Assembly (NCBI GenBank): GCA_028280805.1
Contig: JANQLB010000050.1
Location: 1-46,190, forward strand
From: Tissierellales bacterium
GTDB taxonomy: Bacteria; Bacillota; Clostridia; Tissierellales; VENL01
Reading direction: 5' to 3'
DNA length: 46,190 nt
Of this stretch, positions 26,270 to 35,035 are shown one piece after another. Within the stretch, counting starts at the first letter, position 1. Every line of letters begins with the position of its first letter. Position numbers and translations under genes: made by a program. The notes under the pieces were generated by a model. It saw only the letters and a program-made list of their open reading frames with translations, searched no databases and was not told the DNA's origin.

Positions 26270-27109
26270 ATGAAAAAACAGTTAATATTAATTTCTGATA
26301 TGGAAGGAGCATCAGGTATATTTGATGCAGATATAAAATTATTGAGAAATGGAACAGAAGAATGGAGAAAATATGGCAGAGAAAAAATGACTTCAGATAT
26401 TTTAGCAGTTTGTGAAGCTGCAAATGAATTTGGAATAGATGAAATATTATACTATGATGCACATTATGCAGGCAATCCCGAGCATAATGTAATAGTTGAA
26501 AAATTACCGTCAAATGTAAAGTTGTTTGATACACCGGATAGATGTTTTTTTTGGAGAAGAATAAGAGGACAAGCACAAATTAATCCGTTTGGATTAATAA
26601 CAGTTGGACAACATGCAAGAAACGGAGAAGGAAATGCCTATTTTGCACACACAATTCAATCTCCTCCATTAAAAGCATTTTGGATTAATGACATTCACAT
26701 AGCAGAAATTGGAATGGCAATTCTTAGTTTTCAGGGAGTAAAATATCTGGCAAATATAGGGTGTGCTGCATCTGAAAAAGAAGCTAAAGAATTATCAGAA
26801 AAAGTGGTACATATTTCTGTAAAAGATAAATCAAAAAAATGGGAACCTAGTATCAAAGAAACATATCCGATAATTAAACAAGGGGTATTGGAATCATTAA
26901 AAAGAGCAGATAAAGCAGAAGGTGTTAAAATAAATACACCATATAGATTTAAATTAGAATTATGTGAAAGTTATTATTTTGAACAACCAGAGCTGATTTC
27001 ATGGAAAGGTAAATTTAGTGAGCAGGAAGCAGTTTGGGAAGCACCAAGTGTTGAAATAGGTTTAGAAATATTTAATTACGTAAGGGAGAGAATAAAAGAT
27101 GTTAGATGA
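26270..27109 (+). CDS. M55-family aminopeptidase (DppA-like)
   Basis: 279 residues. The family of zinc D-aminopeptidases is recognised from SDMEGASGI (D10 and E12 as metal ligands), the DAHY segment, the VGQHARNGEGNAYFAHT stretch (catalytic-site histidines) and the E of IAEIGMA. DppA of Bacillus cleaves D-amino-acid peptides and forms a cytoplasmic decamer; the substrate here is unknown. The ATG has ggaggttttaa upstream. Its end overlaps the next gene by 11 nt. There is no adjacent Dpp transporter. Confidence 0.85.
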   Translation: MKKQLILISDMEGASGIFDADIKLLRNGTEEWRKYGREKMTSDILAVCEAANEFGIDEILYYDAHYAGNPEHNVIVEKLPSNVKLFDTPDRCFFWRRIRGQAQINPFGLITVGQHARNGEGNAYFAHTIQSPPLKAFWINDIHIAEIGMAILSFQGVKYLANIGCAASEKEAKELSEKVVHISVKDKSKKWEPSIKETYPIIKQGVLESLKRADKAEGVKINTPYRFKLELCESYYFEQPELISWKGKFSEQEAVWEAPSVEIGLEIFNYVRERIKDVR

Positions 27110-27740
27110 TAAATTAATTGATAAAATTTCTGAAAAAAATATTAATGTAGATGAATTTGTTGAATCTGTACTAGATGATGAAACAATTAGAACAGAAGTA
27201 ATAAATTTATTATTGACAAATAAAAAAATAATGGTTTATTATAATTGTTTTTACGTAATCTCAAAGGCTAGTGAGAAAAAACCTGAGTTATTCTATAAAT
27301 ACTGGAATGACTTTGTTTATCTTCTTGATCATAAAAATTCATATCATAGAGATATAGGATTAACTATTTTAGGTAATTTAACAAGCGTAGATAAAGATAA
27401 ATTATTTGATAATATTTATTCTAGATATATTGAGCATTTTAACGATGACAAATTTATGACAGCACAATGTTTTTTAAAAAATATGAAAAAAGTTGTTAAA
27501 AATAAAACTGAATATGCTGAAGAAATTATAAAGGTTCTAGTACATGTAGACAAAATCTGTAAATATCCTCAAAGGCAGAAAGAATTATTAAAAAGTGATA
27601 TTATAGAGGTTTTAGATGAATTATATGATAAAATAGATGATAAAGAAACTATTGAAAATTTTATTAAGCTTCAATCAGATAGTCTCAGCCCTAAAACTAG
27701 AAAAAAGGTAAAAGAATTTATTAATAAGCACAATTTATAA
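27099..27740 (+). CDS. Helical-repeat (HEAT/ARM-like) protein of unknown function
   Basis: 213 residues, all-helical and charged, with regularly spaced pairs of amphipathic helices (for example FYKYWNDFVYLLDHKNSYHRD, then IGLTILGNLTSVDKDKLFDN) like an ARM/HEAT solenoid. No catalytic motif is visible. It starts inside the last codons of the M55 gene (11-nt overlap, gggagag upstream), so the two are translationally coupled and may act together. Function is unknown. Confidence 0.65.
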   Translation: MLDDKLIDKISEKNINVDEFVESVLDDETIRTEVINLLLTNKKIMVYYNCFYVISKASEKKPELFYKYWNDFVYLLDHKNSYHRDIGLTILGNLTSVDKDKLFDNIYSRYIEHFNDDKFMTAQCFLKNMKKVVKNKTEYAEEIIKVLVHVDKICKYPQRQKELLKSDIIEVLDELYDKIDDKETIENFIKLQSDSLSPKTRKKVKEFINKHNL

Positions 27741-27801
27741 TATTTACATAATAGAAAGTAGATGTTAATATACCTATAATTAGTATTAAGGAGGGATTGC
27801 T

Positions 27802-28122
27802 ATGAAATTAAAAGAAGTACAGAGTATAGTTAAACAATTTGTTAGTGAACATCAGCTTGAAACAAGTGTAGAAGCCAGATTACTTGATGTTGTTTCGGAA
27901 ATAGGTGAACTTTCAAAGGAATTATTAAAAGGAAATGATTATGGAAAGAAAGAATTTTCTAAAACCTCTAAGTGGGAAGAAGAATTTGGAGATGTTTTAT
28001 TTTCTCTAATATGTATAGCTAATAGTACGGGAATTAATTTAGAAAACTCTTTAAATATAGTTCTTAATAAGTACACAGACAGAATTACGTATAAAGGAAA
28101 TATAGGTTCAAATAATGAGTAG
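27802..28122 (+). CDS. MazG-like nucleotide pyrophosphohydrolase
   Basis: 106 residues with the all-alpha NTP pyrophosphatase pattern: EIGELSKELLK followed by EEEFGDVLFSLICIAN. This gives the ExxE and ExxD acidic residues that bind magnesium. Single-domain MazG-like proteins hydrolyse nucleoside triphosphates or modified nucleotides to the monophosphate. The ATG follows aaggaggg. It is probably the start of a small group running through the FosB-like and thiN genes. Confidence 0.85.
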   Translation: MKLKEVQSIVKQFVSEHQLETSVEARLLDVVSEIGELSKELLKGNDYGKKEFSKTSKWEEEFGDVLFSLICIANSTGINLENSLNIVLNKYTDRITYKGNIGSNNE

Positions 28123-28179
28123 CAGATATTAATTAACTAAAAATATTTATAAATAAAAATTAAAGTTCAGGAGTATAAA

Positions 28180-28425
28180 ATGGATTTTAAAAATAAGAAT
28201 TTAAAGTTATATAATATAATCAAAGGAATTTTAGGTGGAATCGTAATTGTTTTAAGTATATTACATTTCATTACAAATGCCATGGGAATAATTCTAAACA
28301 GCTTAAAGTTATTTTATATAATTTTTATGATCTTAATTGGAGTGGAAGAAGTTGTATTTAAAAAAAATAAAATAGGATATTTATTCTTTTTAGTAGCAGT
28401 AGTTGTAATTTTAACATTTATTTAA
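28180..28425 (+). CDS. Small membrane protein, DUF3953-like
   Basis: 81 residues with three hydrophobic segments (about 13-33, 38-55 and 64-81). The middle GVEEVVFKKNKIGYLF resembles the DUF3953 group of small Bacillota membrane proteins; this is a tentative match. The ATG is preceded by caggag. Function is unknown. Confidence 0.5.
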   Translation: MDFKNKNLKLYNIIKGILGGIVIVLSILHFITNAMGIILNSLKLFYIIFMILIGVEEVVFKKNKIGYLFFLVAVVVILTFI

Positions 28426-28450
28426 AAATAGTAATGGAGGAATGTAAAGA

Positions 28451-28876
28451 GTGAAATTAAATGGAATTAATCATATTACCTTTTCTGTATCAGATATAGA
28501 TAAAGCTACTGAATTCTATGAAAAAGTATTTGGTGCAAGATTACTGGTCAAAGGGGAAAAACTTTCATATTTTGATTTAGATGGTTTATGGATTGCTTTA
28601 AATGTTGAAAAAGACATTCCAAGAAATGATATTTACAAATCCTATACACATATAAGCTTTACTATTAACGAAAGTGATTATGATGATATACATAAAAAAC
28701 TAATAAAATTAGGAGTAGATATTATAGAAAGCAGACCAAGACATGATGATGAAGGAAAATCAATATATTTTAGAGATTTAGATGGTCATTTATTTGAATT
28801 TCATACTAAGAACAGAGATGATAGAATAGAGCATTATAAAAAGACAAGAAAATATTTAAATTTTTCTGACTTATAA
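28451..28876 (+). CDS. fosB: FosB-like metallothiol transferase (fosfomycin resistance family)
   Basis: 141 residues of the vicinal-oxygen-chelate fold. It follows FosB closely: INHITFSV, a conserved YFDLDGLWIALN segment, KDIPRNDI, SYTHISFTI and DGHLFEFHT. The three metal ligands are in place (H8, H67, E116). FosB opens the epoxide of fosfomycin by adding bacillithiol or cysteine, using Mn2+ or Mg2+. The start is GTG 28451 with ggagg 9 nt upstream. It lies among housekeeping genes, so it looks intrinsic rather than acquired. Resistance itself is not shown by sequence. Confidence 0.88.
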   Translation: MKLNGINHITFSVSDIDKATEFYEKVFGARLLVKGEKLSYFDLDGLWIALNVEKDIPRNDIYKSYTHISFTINESDYDDIHKKLIKLGVDIIESRPRHDDEGKSIYFRDLDGHLFEFHTKNRDDRIEHYKKTRKYLNFSDL

Positions 28877-28909
28877 AAAATACAGTATAATCCAAAAGGT
28901 AGGAATGAG

Positions 28910-29545
28910 ATGAAAATTCTAATTATATCCAATGGAACTATAGAAAACAAAAATATATTAATAAACTCAGTAGATGAAGCTGATTTCATCATTTGTGCTG
29001 ATGGCGGAGCTAAGTATTTTATTGATTTAAATATATACCCGGATATTATTGTTGGTGATTTAGATTCCATAGATGAAAAAGTACTAAGCTTTATGAAGGA
29101 GAAAAATATTAAGTTTTATAGATTTTCTACAAGAAAAGATAAAACAGATACAGAATTAGCATTAGATTATGCATTGGAAATGGGAGCAAAAGAAATAACT
29201 TTACTTGGTGCTATTGGAACAAGGATAGATCACACTCTAGCTAATATCATGCTTTTAAAAAAGCTATTAAAAAAAGGTATAAAATCTAAAATAATTAATA
29301 ATTATAATGAAATTTACATTACAGATAGCTATCTTATGTTAGAAAGAACTGAAAATCATTATATTTCCTTGATACCCTTAACTGAAGCAGTAAGAGGAGT
29401 AACATTAAGGGGATTTGAATACGAAACTACTGATAAAGATTTTAATATGGACTCTTCTTTTGGAATAAGTAATAAAATTATTAATAAAAAAGGAGAAATA
29501 AGTATAAAAGAAGGAATATTTTTAGTTATCAAAGCTAGAGATTAG
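28910..29545 (+). CDS. thiN: Thiamine pyrophosphokinase
   Basis: Transfers pyrophosphate from ATP to thiamine, giving the cofactor TPP. The 211-residue length is standard. Motifs are CADGGAKYF, PDIIVGDLDSI, RKDKTDTELAL and GTRIDHTLANI, the residues that bind thiamine and ATP. It lies upstream of spoVM and rpmB, the same order as in Bacillus subtilis (yloS-spoVM-rpmB). A terminator follows. A thiamine-binding protein gene is at 43425. Confidence 0.93.
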   Translation: MKILIISNGTIENKNILINSVDEADFIICADGGAKYFIDLNIYPDIIVGDLDSIDEKVLSFMKEKNIKFYRFSTRKDKTDTELALDYALEMGAKEITLLGAIGTRIDHTLANIMLLKKLLKKGIKSKIINNYNEIYITDSYLMLERTENHYISLIPLTEAVRGVTLRGFEYETTDKDFNMDSSFGISNKIINKKGEISIKEGIFLVIKARD

Positions 29546-29552
29546 TATTTAG

Positions 29553-29580
29553 AGATGCTTAAAAGGCATCTTTTTGTTTT
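29553..29580 (+). terminator. Terminator after thiN
   Basis: The arms agatgc / gcatct have a 7-nt loop and are followed by ttttgttttt. Confidence 0.8.
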
Positions 29581-29704
29581 TGTATTAATAAAATTATATA
29601 AAACCTTAAAAATTAAAAAGTTTAAACATTGACTTGTAACAACTAAGAATTTTAGGAATAGAATATAATATGATGCTTGAATGGATTAATAAAGGGGTGG
29701 TTTT

Positions 29705-29882
29705 ATGAAGAAATTTTTTTGACAAGTTCTATTATAAAAACAACCTAAAGCAAATAGTAGGTGTAGTTTTAGCTGTTGTTGGAAGCATAATCATAATTCA
29801 GGTAGTTCCTTTAAAGTTTTGGTTTTTCATATTAGGGGGATTGTTAATAGCTGCAGGCTTAGCATTATTTAAAATTTTTTAG
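29705..29882 (+). CDS. Small membrane protein gene with a frame break in a T7 run
   Basis: ATG 29705 follows ggggtgg and reads MKKFF, then TGA at 29720-29722. Dropping one T of the run at 29714-29720 (a +1 shift) opens the frame DKFYYKNNLKQIVGVVLAVV and on to TAG 29880-29882. This gives 58 residues with two hydrophobic segments. No start with a ribosome site exists in the second frame, and its stop overlaps the ribosome site of the next gene, so the shifted frame looks real. It may be a pseudogene, a slippage-controlled gene or a sequence error. Confidence 0.5.
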
Positions 29883-29893
29883 GAGCTGGATAT

Positions 29894-30037
29894 ATGAGAA
29901 ATCTTCCTGCTATTTTTTTTATAACCTTAGTTATAGTTCTACTGGGATACATTTTTTATTTACTTCCCAGTTGGGTTTTCTATTCATTCATTGGGTTAGT
30001 TCTTATAAGAATTGGGTGGTATTTGTTTGACAGTTAA
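29894..30037 (+). CDS. Small membrane protein, 47 residues
   Basis: ATG 29894 has aggag 8 nt upstream. The 47-residue product has two hydrophobic stretches (about 5-24 and 28-45, with PAIFFITLVIVLLGYIFYLL) and little else. It lies tightly between the frame-broken small gene and spoVM, and the spoVM ribosome site begins 2 nt after its stop. Its function is unknown; expression with spoVM suggests, but does not prove, a sporulation link. Confidence 0.6.
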   Translation: MRNLPAIFFITLVIVLLGYIFYLLPSWVFYSFIGLVLIRIGWYLFDS

Positions 30038-30052
30038 CGGAGGTGCAGTTAG

Positions 30053-30127
30053 TTGAAAGTTATATTTATAAAATTACCAAAGTTTATAACGAAGTTGTTA
30101 AAAAGAAGAAAAAAGCTACAAAATTAG
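30053..30127 (+). CDS. spoVM: Stage V sporulation protein M
   Basis: A 24-residue amphipathic peptide from TTG 30053 (ggaggt 8 nt upstream). It shares the IKLPKF core at residues 6-11 with Bacillus SpoVM, then a basic helix (KLLKRRKKL). SpoVM sits on the curved outer forespore membrane and anchors SpoIVA, which starts coat assembly. The position between thiN and rpmB is the conserved one. The gene is too short for ordinary gene finders and is easily missed. It shows that the organism makes or once made endospores. Confidence 0.88.
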   Translation: MKVIFIKLPKFITKLLKRRKKLQN

Positions 30128-30151
30128 GCTTCCTGTGATGGTTAGGAAGCC
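30127..30151. terminator. Terminator between spoVM and rpmB (convergent)
   Basis: The arms ggcttcct / aggaagcc with a 9-nt loop start at the last base of the spoVM stop. It lies between convergent genes, so it may act on both strands. The T-run is weak on either side. Confidence 0.6.
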
Positions 30152-30158
30152 ATATTAT

Positions 30159-30350
30159 TTATAAAGCTCTTTGCACGTTACCAGATCTTAAACATCTTGT
30201 ACAAACATTCATTCTTTTCTTTGTACCATCAACAATGGCTCTAACTCTACGTACATTTGGACTCCATTTTCTCTTGATTTTGCGATCAGAGAAAGTTATA
30301 CTATGTCCGGAAATCTTTCCTTTACCGCATACCTCACAGTACTTAGCCAT
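30159..30350 (-). CDS. rpmB: 50S ribosomal protein L28
   Basis: 63 residues from the ATG at 30350, with ggaggtg upstream on the minus strand; an in-frame extension to 30386 has no ribosome site. It has L28 features: AKYCEVCGKG, GHSITFSDRKIKRKWSPNVRRVRA and CTRCLRSG. Two CxxC pairs mean this is the zinc-binding (C+) form. Its orientation, opposite to spoVM and the Asp23 gene, is the usual one in this conserved block. Confidence 0.96.
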   Translation of the reverse strand: MAKYCEVCGKGKISGHSITFSDRKIKRKWSPNVRRVRAIVDGTKKRMNVCTRCLRSGNVQRAL

Positions 30351-30573
30351 TATAAACACCTCCTTGACTATATAAAATAAAAACAATTATCTCTCAATTT
30401 ACGTACTTTTTATTTTAACATATTTATCAATATTATTGCAATAAAAAGTTCAAAAAATGCTATTTTAATGATAATAATGATAACATATTTGAATAGATTA
30501 TAATAATAGGGTAGAATATAATCATAGAAATATTGTATAATATAATTTAAATTAGTTATAAGGAGGATTATTG

Positions 30574-30930
30574 ATGTCAGCTAAAGTTAAAAATGATTAC
30601 GGCACTATATACATAGATGATTCAGTGCTTGCTTCTATTGCAGGTTTATCAGCTATGGAATGTTATGGTTTAGTTGGAATGGCCAATAGAAATGCTGCTG
30701 ATGGTCTAGTTGAGCTTCTTAGAAAAGACAATTTAACTAGAGGTGTAAAAGTTTATTCTGAAGAAGATAAGTTAACTATTGATTTGTATATAGTAGTTCA
30801 GTTTGGTACTAAGATTTCTGTAGTAGCTAATAATATTATTGAGAAGGTGAAATACAATTTAGAAAATTTAACAGGATTACATGTCCAGACAATAAATATA
30901 AACGTAGAAGGAGTAAGAGTTCAAAAGTAG
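30574..30930 (+). CDS. yloU: Asp23/Gls24-family protein (YloU)
   Basis: 118 residues from ATG 30574 (aaggagg upstream). It has the Asp23 pattern GTIYIDDSVLASIAGLSAMECYGLVGM, then VYSEEDKLTIDLYIVVQFG and the closing INVEGVRV. The family is linked to envelope stress and, in some species, to membrane tethering. It precedes the FakA-like gene, as yloU precedes yloV in Bacillus. The gap is 17 nt with aggaggt, so they are one operon. Confidence 0.9.
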   Translation: MSAKVKNDYGTIYIDDSVLASIAGLSAMECYGLVGMANRNAADGLVELLRKDNLTRGVKVYSEEDKLTIDLYIVVQFGTKISVVANNIIEKVKYNLENLTGLHVQTININVEGVRVQK

Positions 30931-30947
30931 ATTAGGAGGTACTAAAG

Positions 30948-32576
30948 TTGAAAATTGAATACATAGACGGAGAATTAATTAAGAAGTTGTTTATGGGAGC
31001 AGCAGCTTCTTTAGAAAAAAATAAACAATCAATCAATGATTTAAATGTATTCCCAGTACCAGATGGTGATACTGGAACTAATATGTCACTAACTGTACAG
31101 TCAGCAGTAAAACAGATAAAAAGTTTAAATAGCAATAATATAAATGATATTGCTAAAGCTATGTCCAATGGAACTTTAATGGGAGCTAGAGGAAATTCGG
31201 GAGTTATTTTGTCTCAATTGTTTAGAGGATTTGCTAATGGATTAAAAAATAAAAATAAACTTGATACTAAAATAATAGCAAACGCTTTCAAACTTGGTTC
31301 AAATACAGCATATAAGGCTGTAATGAAGCCCATAGAAGGTACAATATTAACAATAGCTAGGGAATGTTCAGAAAAAGCTTTAGAAGTATCAAATTATGAG
31401 ACAGATATTATAGTATTCTTAGAAAAGGTAATTAAACATGGAGAAATAATCTTAAAGAAAACTCCTGAAATGTTAGACGTTTTAAAAAAAGCAGGAGTTG
31501 TTGATGCAGGAGGTAAAGGATTACTAATAATTCTTAAAGGAGCTTTAGAGGCTCTAACTGGAGGGGAGAATCATTTTTTTGAAGACATTGATGATATTGA
31601 AAATGAGATGAAAATAGTTGATGATCATGATTTGGAGGATATTACATTTGGATACTGTACAGAGTTTATTATTAATAACACAGATGCTAATGTTGATGAT
31701 ATTAGAAATGAACTTTTAAAAGCAGGTGACTCTTTACTCGTTGTGGGCAGCGACAGTATTATTAAGGTTCATGTCCATACTAACAATCCCGGTGATGTGC
31801 TTATGAAGGCATTAGCTTACGGTGAATTAATTGATATAAAAATTGACAATATGAGATACCAGCACAGATCTAAGGTAATAAGTGATGAAACTGCTAATGA
31901 AATAATTGAAACATCCCAAAAAAAATATGGATTTATTACTGTTGCAATGGGAGATGGTATTAAAAATGTCTTTAAAGATTTAAATGCTGATTATGTTATT
32001 ACTGGTGGGCAGACTATGAATCCTAGTACAGAGGACATTTTAAAAGCTGTAAATCAAATAACAGCTGAAAACATTATAATATTACCTAATAACAGTAACA
32101 TTGTTTTAGCTGCTAATCAAGCTAAAGAATTAAGTGATAAGAATATTTACGTTGTACCAACTAAAACTATTCCCCAGGGAATTTCAGCTTTACTTGTTTT
32201 TGATGAAGACTTAGATATTGACCATAATGTCAATGAAATGAATTCTATTATTGAGGATGTTAAAACCGGTGAAGTAACTTTTGCTGTTAGAGACACTGAA
32301 ATTAATAATAAGAAAATTAATAAAGATGATATTATGGGAATCTGTGATGGAGAAATACTATCAGTTGGAAATGATATAAACGAGGTATCATTTGAATTAA
32401 TTAAGAATACAGTGACAGATGAAAATGAACTTATAACTATTTTTTATGGAGAAGATATTAAAGAAGAAAAAGCTAATCAACTAGCTGAAAAACTGGAAGA
32501 AGAATTAAAAGATTTTGATATTACTATAATTTATGGTGGACAGCCGCTTTACTATTATATTTTTTCAATTGAATAA
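30948..32576 (+). CDS. fakA: FakA/YloV-like DAK-domain kinase
   Basis: 542 residues from TTG 30948 (taggaggt 8 nt upstream). The N-terminal dihydroxyacetone-kinase-like (Dak L) domain carries the nucleotide and metal motif PDGDTGTNMSLT near residue 45, GARGNSGVILSQLFRG, and GVVDAGGKG. A middle domain and a DegV-like C-terminal region (IIYGGQPLYYY) follow. FakA phosphorylates fatty acids held by FakB (DegV) proteins for phospholipid synthesis. No fakB lies in the window. The context Asp23-FakA-RecG matches many Bacillota. Confidence 0.9.
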   Translation: MKIEYIDGELIKKLFMGAAASLEKNKQSINDLNVFPVPDGDTGTNMSLTVQSAVKQIKSLNSNNINDIAKAMSNGTLMGARGNSGVILSQLFRGFANGLKNKNKLDTKIIANAFKLGSNTAYKAVMKPIEGTILTIARECSEKALEVSNYETDIIVFLEKVIKHGEIILKKTPEMLDVLKKAGVVDAGGKGLLIILKGALEALTGGENHFFEDIDDIENEMKIVDDHDLEDITFGYCTEFIINNTDANVDDIRNELLKAGDSLLVVGSDSIIKVHVHTNNPGDVLMKALAYGELIDIKIDNMRYQHRSKVISDETANEIIETSQKKYGFITVAMGDGIKNVFKDLNADYVITGGQTMNPSTEDILKAVNQITAENIIILPNNSNIVLAANQAKELSDKNIYVVPTKTIPQGISALLVFDEDLDIDHNVNEMNSIIEDVKTGEVTFAVRDTEINNKKINKDDIMGICDGEILSVGNDINEVSFELIKNTVTDENELITIFYGEDIKEEKANQLAEKLEEELKDFDITIIYGGQPLYYYIFSIE

Positions 32577-32613
32577 TAAATAACTAATAAATATAGATAC
32601 GTGAATTTATAAT

Positions 32614-32652
32614 AAAAAGCAGTTAAGTAAAGTACTTAGCTGCTTTTTATTG
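32614..32652 (+). terminator. Terminator after fakA
   Basis: Arms of about 14 bp (aaaaagcagttaag / cttagctgcttttt, one G-U pair) with a short loop, then ttttatt. Confidence 0.85.
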
Positions 32653-32714
32653 CTTTAATTATAAGTTTATGTATATAATATAAAATATAAATACACGTTC
32701 TGGAGGTAAGTTAA

Positions 32715-34778
32715 TTGAGCAATTTAGATACATCATTACAATATCTTAAAGGTGTTGGACCTAAAAAGATAAAAAGCTTTTTAAAATTAGAAATAAAAAC
32801 TATTAGAGATTTATTATATTATTTTCCTAGAACATATGAAGATAGAAGAAATTTTGTAAAACTGATAGATTGTAAAGATGGACAGAAGGCAAACTGTAGA
32901 GTTACTATTTCAGGATTACCAACAGTTTTTAGACCAAGAAGAGGTTTGACGATTACTAAAATCCCGGTTAAAGATGATTCTGCTGCTGGGTTTTTAGTGT
33001 GGTTTAATCAGAATTATATTAAAGATAAATTTTCTATAGGAGAATCCATAAAGGTAAACGGTAAGATTAAGAGAGTTGGTATGGATATACAGATTCATCA
33101 ACCTTATTCTGAAAAAGATAATGGTAAGAACGGATTGGTTGGTAGAATAATCCCTATATATTCATTGACTGGTAAAATATCTAATAACGAGATTATAAAA
33201 CTTGTATCTTTAGTATTAAAAGAATATCTAAATTTTGAAGAAGATGTTTTACCGGATTACATACTTAAACAAAACAACTGCCCAGATATTAAAGAAGCCC
33301 TTATTAACATACATTTTCCAAAAGATAAAGAGTCATATTTAATATCAAGAAAAAGATTAGTTTTTGAAGAGTTGTTTTTACTCCAATTAGGACTTTTTGC
33401 ATTAAAGAATAAATATCATCAAACAGAAAAAGGGATTAAGTTTAGTGAGACTAAACAAATTAATAAATTTTTAAAATCATTGCCTTTTGAGCTTACTAAT
33501 GCTCAAAAAAGAGTTCTTAATGAGATAACAGCTGATATGGAATCTCATAATCCTATGAATAGGCTGGTTCAAGGTGATGTAGGTTCAGGAAAAACCATTA
33601 TAGCTGTATTAGCTATGATGAAAGCACATTTCTCAGGTTATCAATCTGTTATGATGGCACCAACTGAAATACTGGCTAAACAGCATTACGAAAGTATTAC
33701 TAATTTATTTAAAGAATATGATATTAGATGTGAGCTATTAGTTGGAAGTCTTACTAACAAAGAAAAAACAAACATCCTAGAGAAAATTAAAAATGGTGAT
33801 GTAGATATTATAATAGGAACTCATGCAATAATTCAGGATAGTGTAGAATTTAAAGCCTTAGGTCTTGCTATAACTGATGAACAGCATAGATTTGGAGTAA
33901 GACAAAGAGCTATGTTATCATCAAAAGGTTATAATCCAGATGTGCTTGTAATGACTGCTACTCCAATACCGAGAACCTTAGCCTTAATTCTTTATGGTGA
34001 TTTAGATATATCTATTATTGATGAACTGCCTCCCGGCAGAAAACAGGTTAAAACCTATGCTATAGACAGTAAAATGAAAGAAAGAGCATATAATTTTATA
34101 AGACAGCAGATTGCTGAAGGCAGGCAGACATATATAGTATGTCCGCTGGTTGAAGAATCAGAAAAACTTGATATTAAATCTGCCGTGCAGCTTTATGAAG
34201 AACTAAAAAGCGAATGTTTTAAAGACTTAAGACTAGGATTATTACATGGAAAAATGAAAGCTGGAGAAAAGGATGACATCATGTCTAAGTTTATTAATCA
34301 TGATATAGATATTCTTATATCAACAACTGTTATAGAGGTTGGAGTAAACGTTCCAAATGCTAGTATAATGCTTATTGAAAATGCTGAAAGGTTCGGGTTG
34401 GCACAATTACATCAATTAAGGGGTAGAGTTGGCAGAGGAGAATATCAATCTTACTGTATATTGGCAAATGAAAGTAGGAGCAAAATTTCAAAAGAGAGAA
34501 TGAATATTATGGAAAATAGTACTGATGGATTTATAATATCCGAAAAAGATTTAGAAATTCGTGGTCCCGGAGAGTTTTTCGGAACTCGACAGCATGGTAT
34601 ACCAAAATTAAAAATTGCTAATATTTTCAATGATATAAATATATTAAAAAATGCTCAAAGTGCTGCACAAAGAATAATAAATGAAGACCCAAAGTTAAAT
34701 TTAGAAAAGCATATGAAGTTGAAAAATAAAATTATAAAGATGTTTAGAGAAGAATTAGAAGAAATTTCATTTAATTGA
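32715..34778 (+). CDS. recG: ATP-dependent DNA helicase RecG
   Basis: Remodels stalled replication forks and Holliday junctions. The 687-residue length is normal. The N-terminal wedge/OB region (about 50-160) is followed by helicase motifs: Walker A GDVGSGKT near 287, the DExH box DEQH near 387, TATPIPRTL, STTVIEVGVNVPNAS, and the C-terminal LRGRVGRG of motif VI. The TTG start follows tggaggt. It has its own upstream region and a terminator on either side. Confidence 0.96.
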   Translation: MSNLDTSLQYLKGVGPKKIKSFLKLEIKTIRDLLYYFPRTYEDRRNFVKLIDCKDGQKANCRVTISGLPTVFRPRRGLTITKIPVKDDSAAGFLVWFNQNYIKDKFSIGESIKVNGKIKRVGMDIQIHQPYSEKDNGKNGLVGRIIPIYSLTGKISNNEIIKLVSLVLKEYLNFEEDVLPDYILKQNNCPDIKEALINIHFPKDKESYLISRKRLVFEELFLLQLGLFALKNKYHQTEKGIKFSETKQINKFLKSLPFELTNAQKRVLNEITADMESHNPMNRLVQGDVGSGKTIIAVLAMMKAHFSGYQSVMMAPTEILAKQHYESITNLFKEYDIRCELLVGSLTNKEKTNILEKIKNGDVDIIIGTHAIIQDSVEFKALGLAITDEQHRFGVRQRAMLSSKGYNPDVLVMTATPIPRTLALILYGDLDISIIDELPPGRKQVKTYAIDSKMKERAYNFIRQQIAEGRQTYIVCPLVEESEKLDIKSAVQLYEELKSECFKDLRLGLLHGKMKAGEKDDIMSKFINHDIDILISTTVIEVGVNVPNASIMLIENAERFGLAQLHQLRGRVGRGEYQSYCILANESRSKISKERMNIMENSTDGFIISEKDLEIRGPGEFFGTRQHGIPKLKIANIFNDINILKNAQSAAQRIINEDPKLNLEKHMKLKNKIIKMFREELEEISFN

Positions 34779-34805
34779 GGGAATAAAAATTTATGTATTA
34801 GCAAA

Positions 34806-34839
34806 AAAAAGAAAGGTAGAGATTTATACCTTTCTTTTT
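34806..34839 (+). terminator. Terminator after recG
   Basis: Perfect 13-bp arms aaaaagaaaggta / tacctttcttttt with an 8-nt loop. Confidence 0.85.
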
Positions 34840-35035
34840 GATAATTTTAACTTAAAACTATTTAAAATAGAGGAGGAATTAAAGAAAAAGACTAATGAGA
34901 ATTATAGTAGACATTTGCCTAGAAATAATTTATGTAATTATAATATAAAATATTCACTATTTGATTGTCATTTTACTTTGTATGAGAATTGACGATATGC
35001 TAAAATAGTATTAGGAAAAATGGGAGGAAAGTAAA

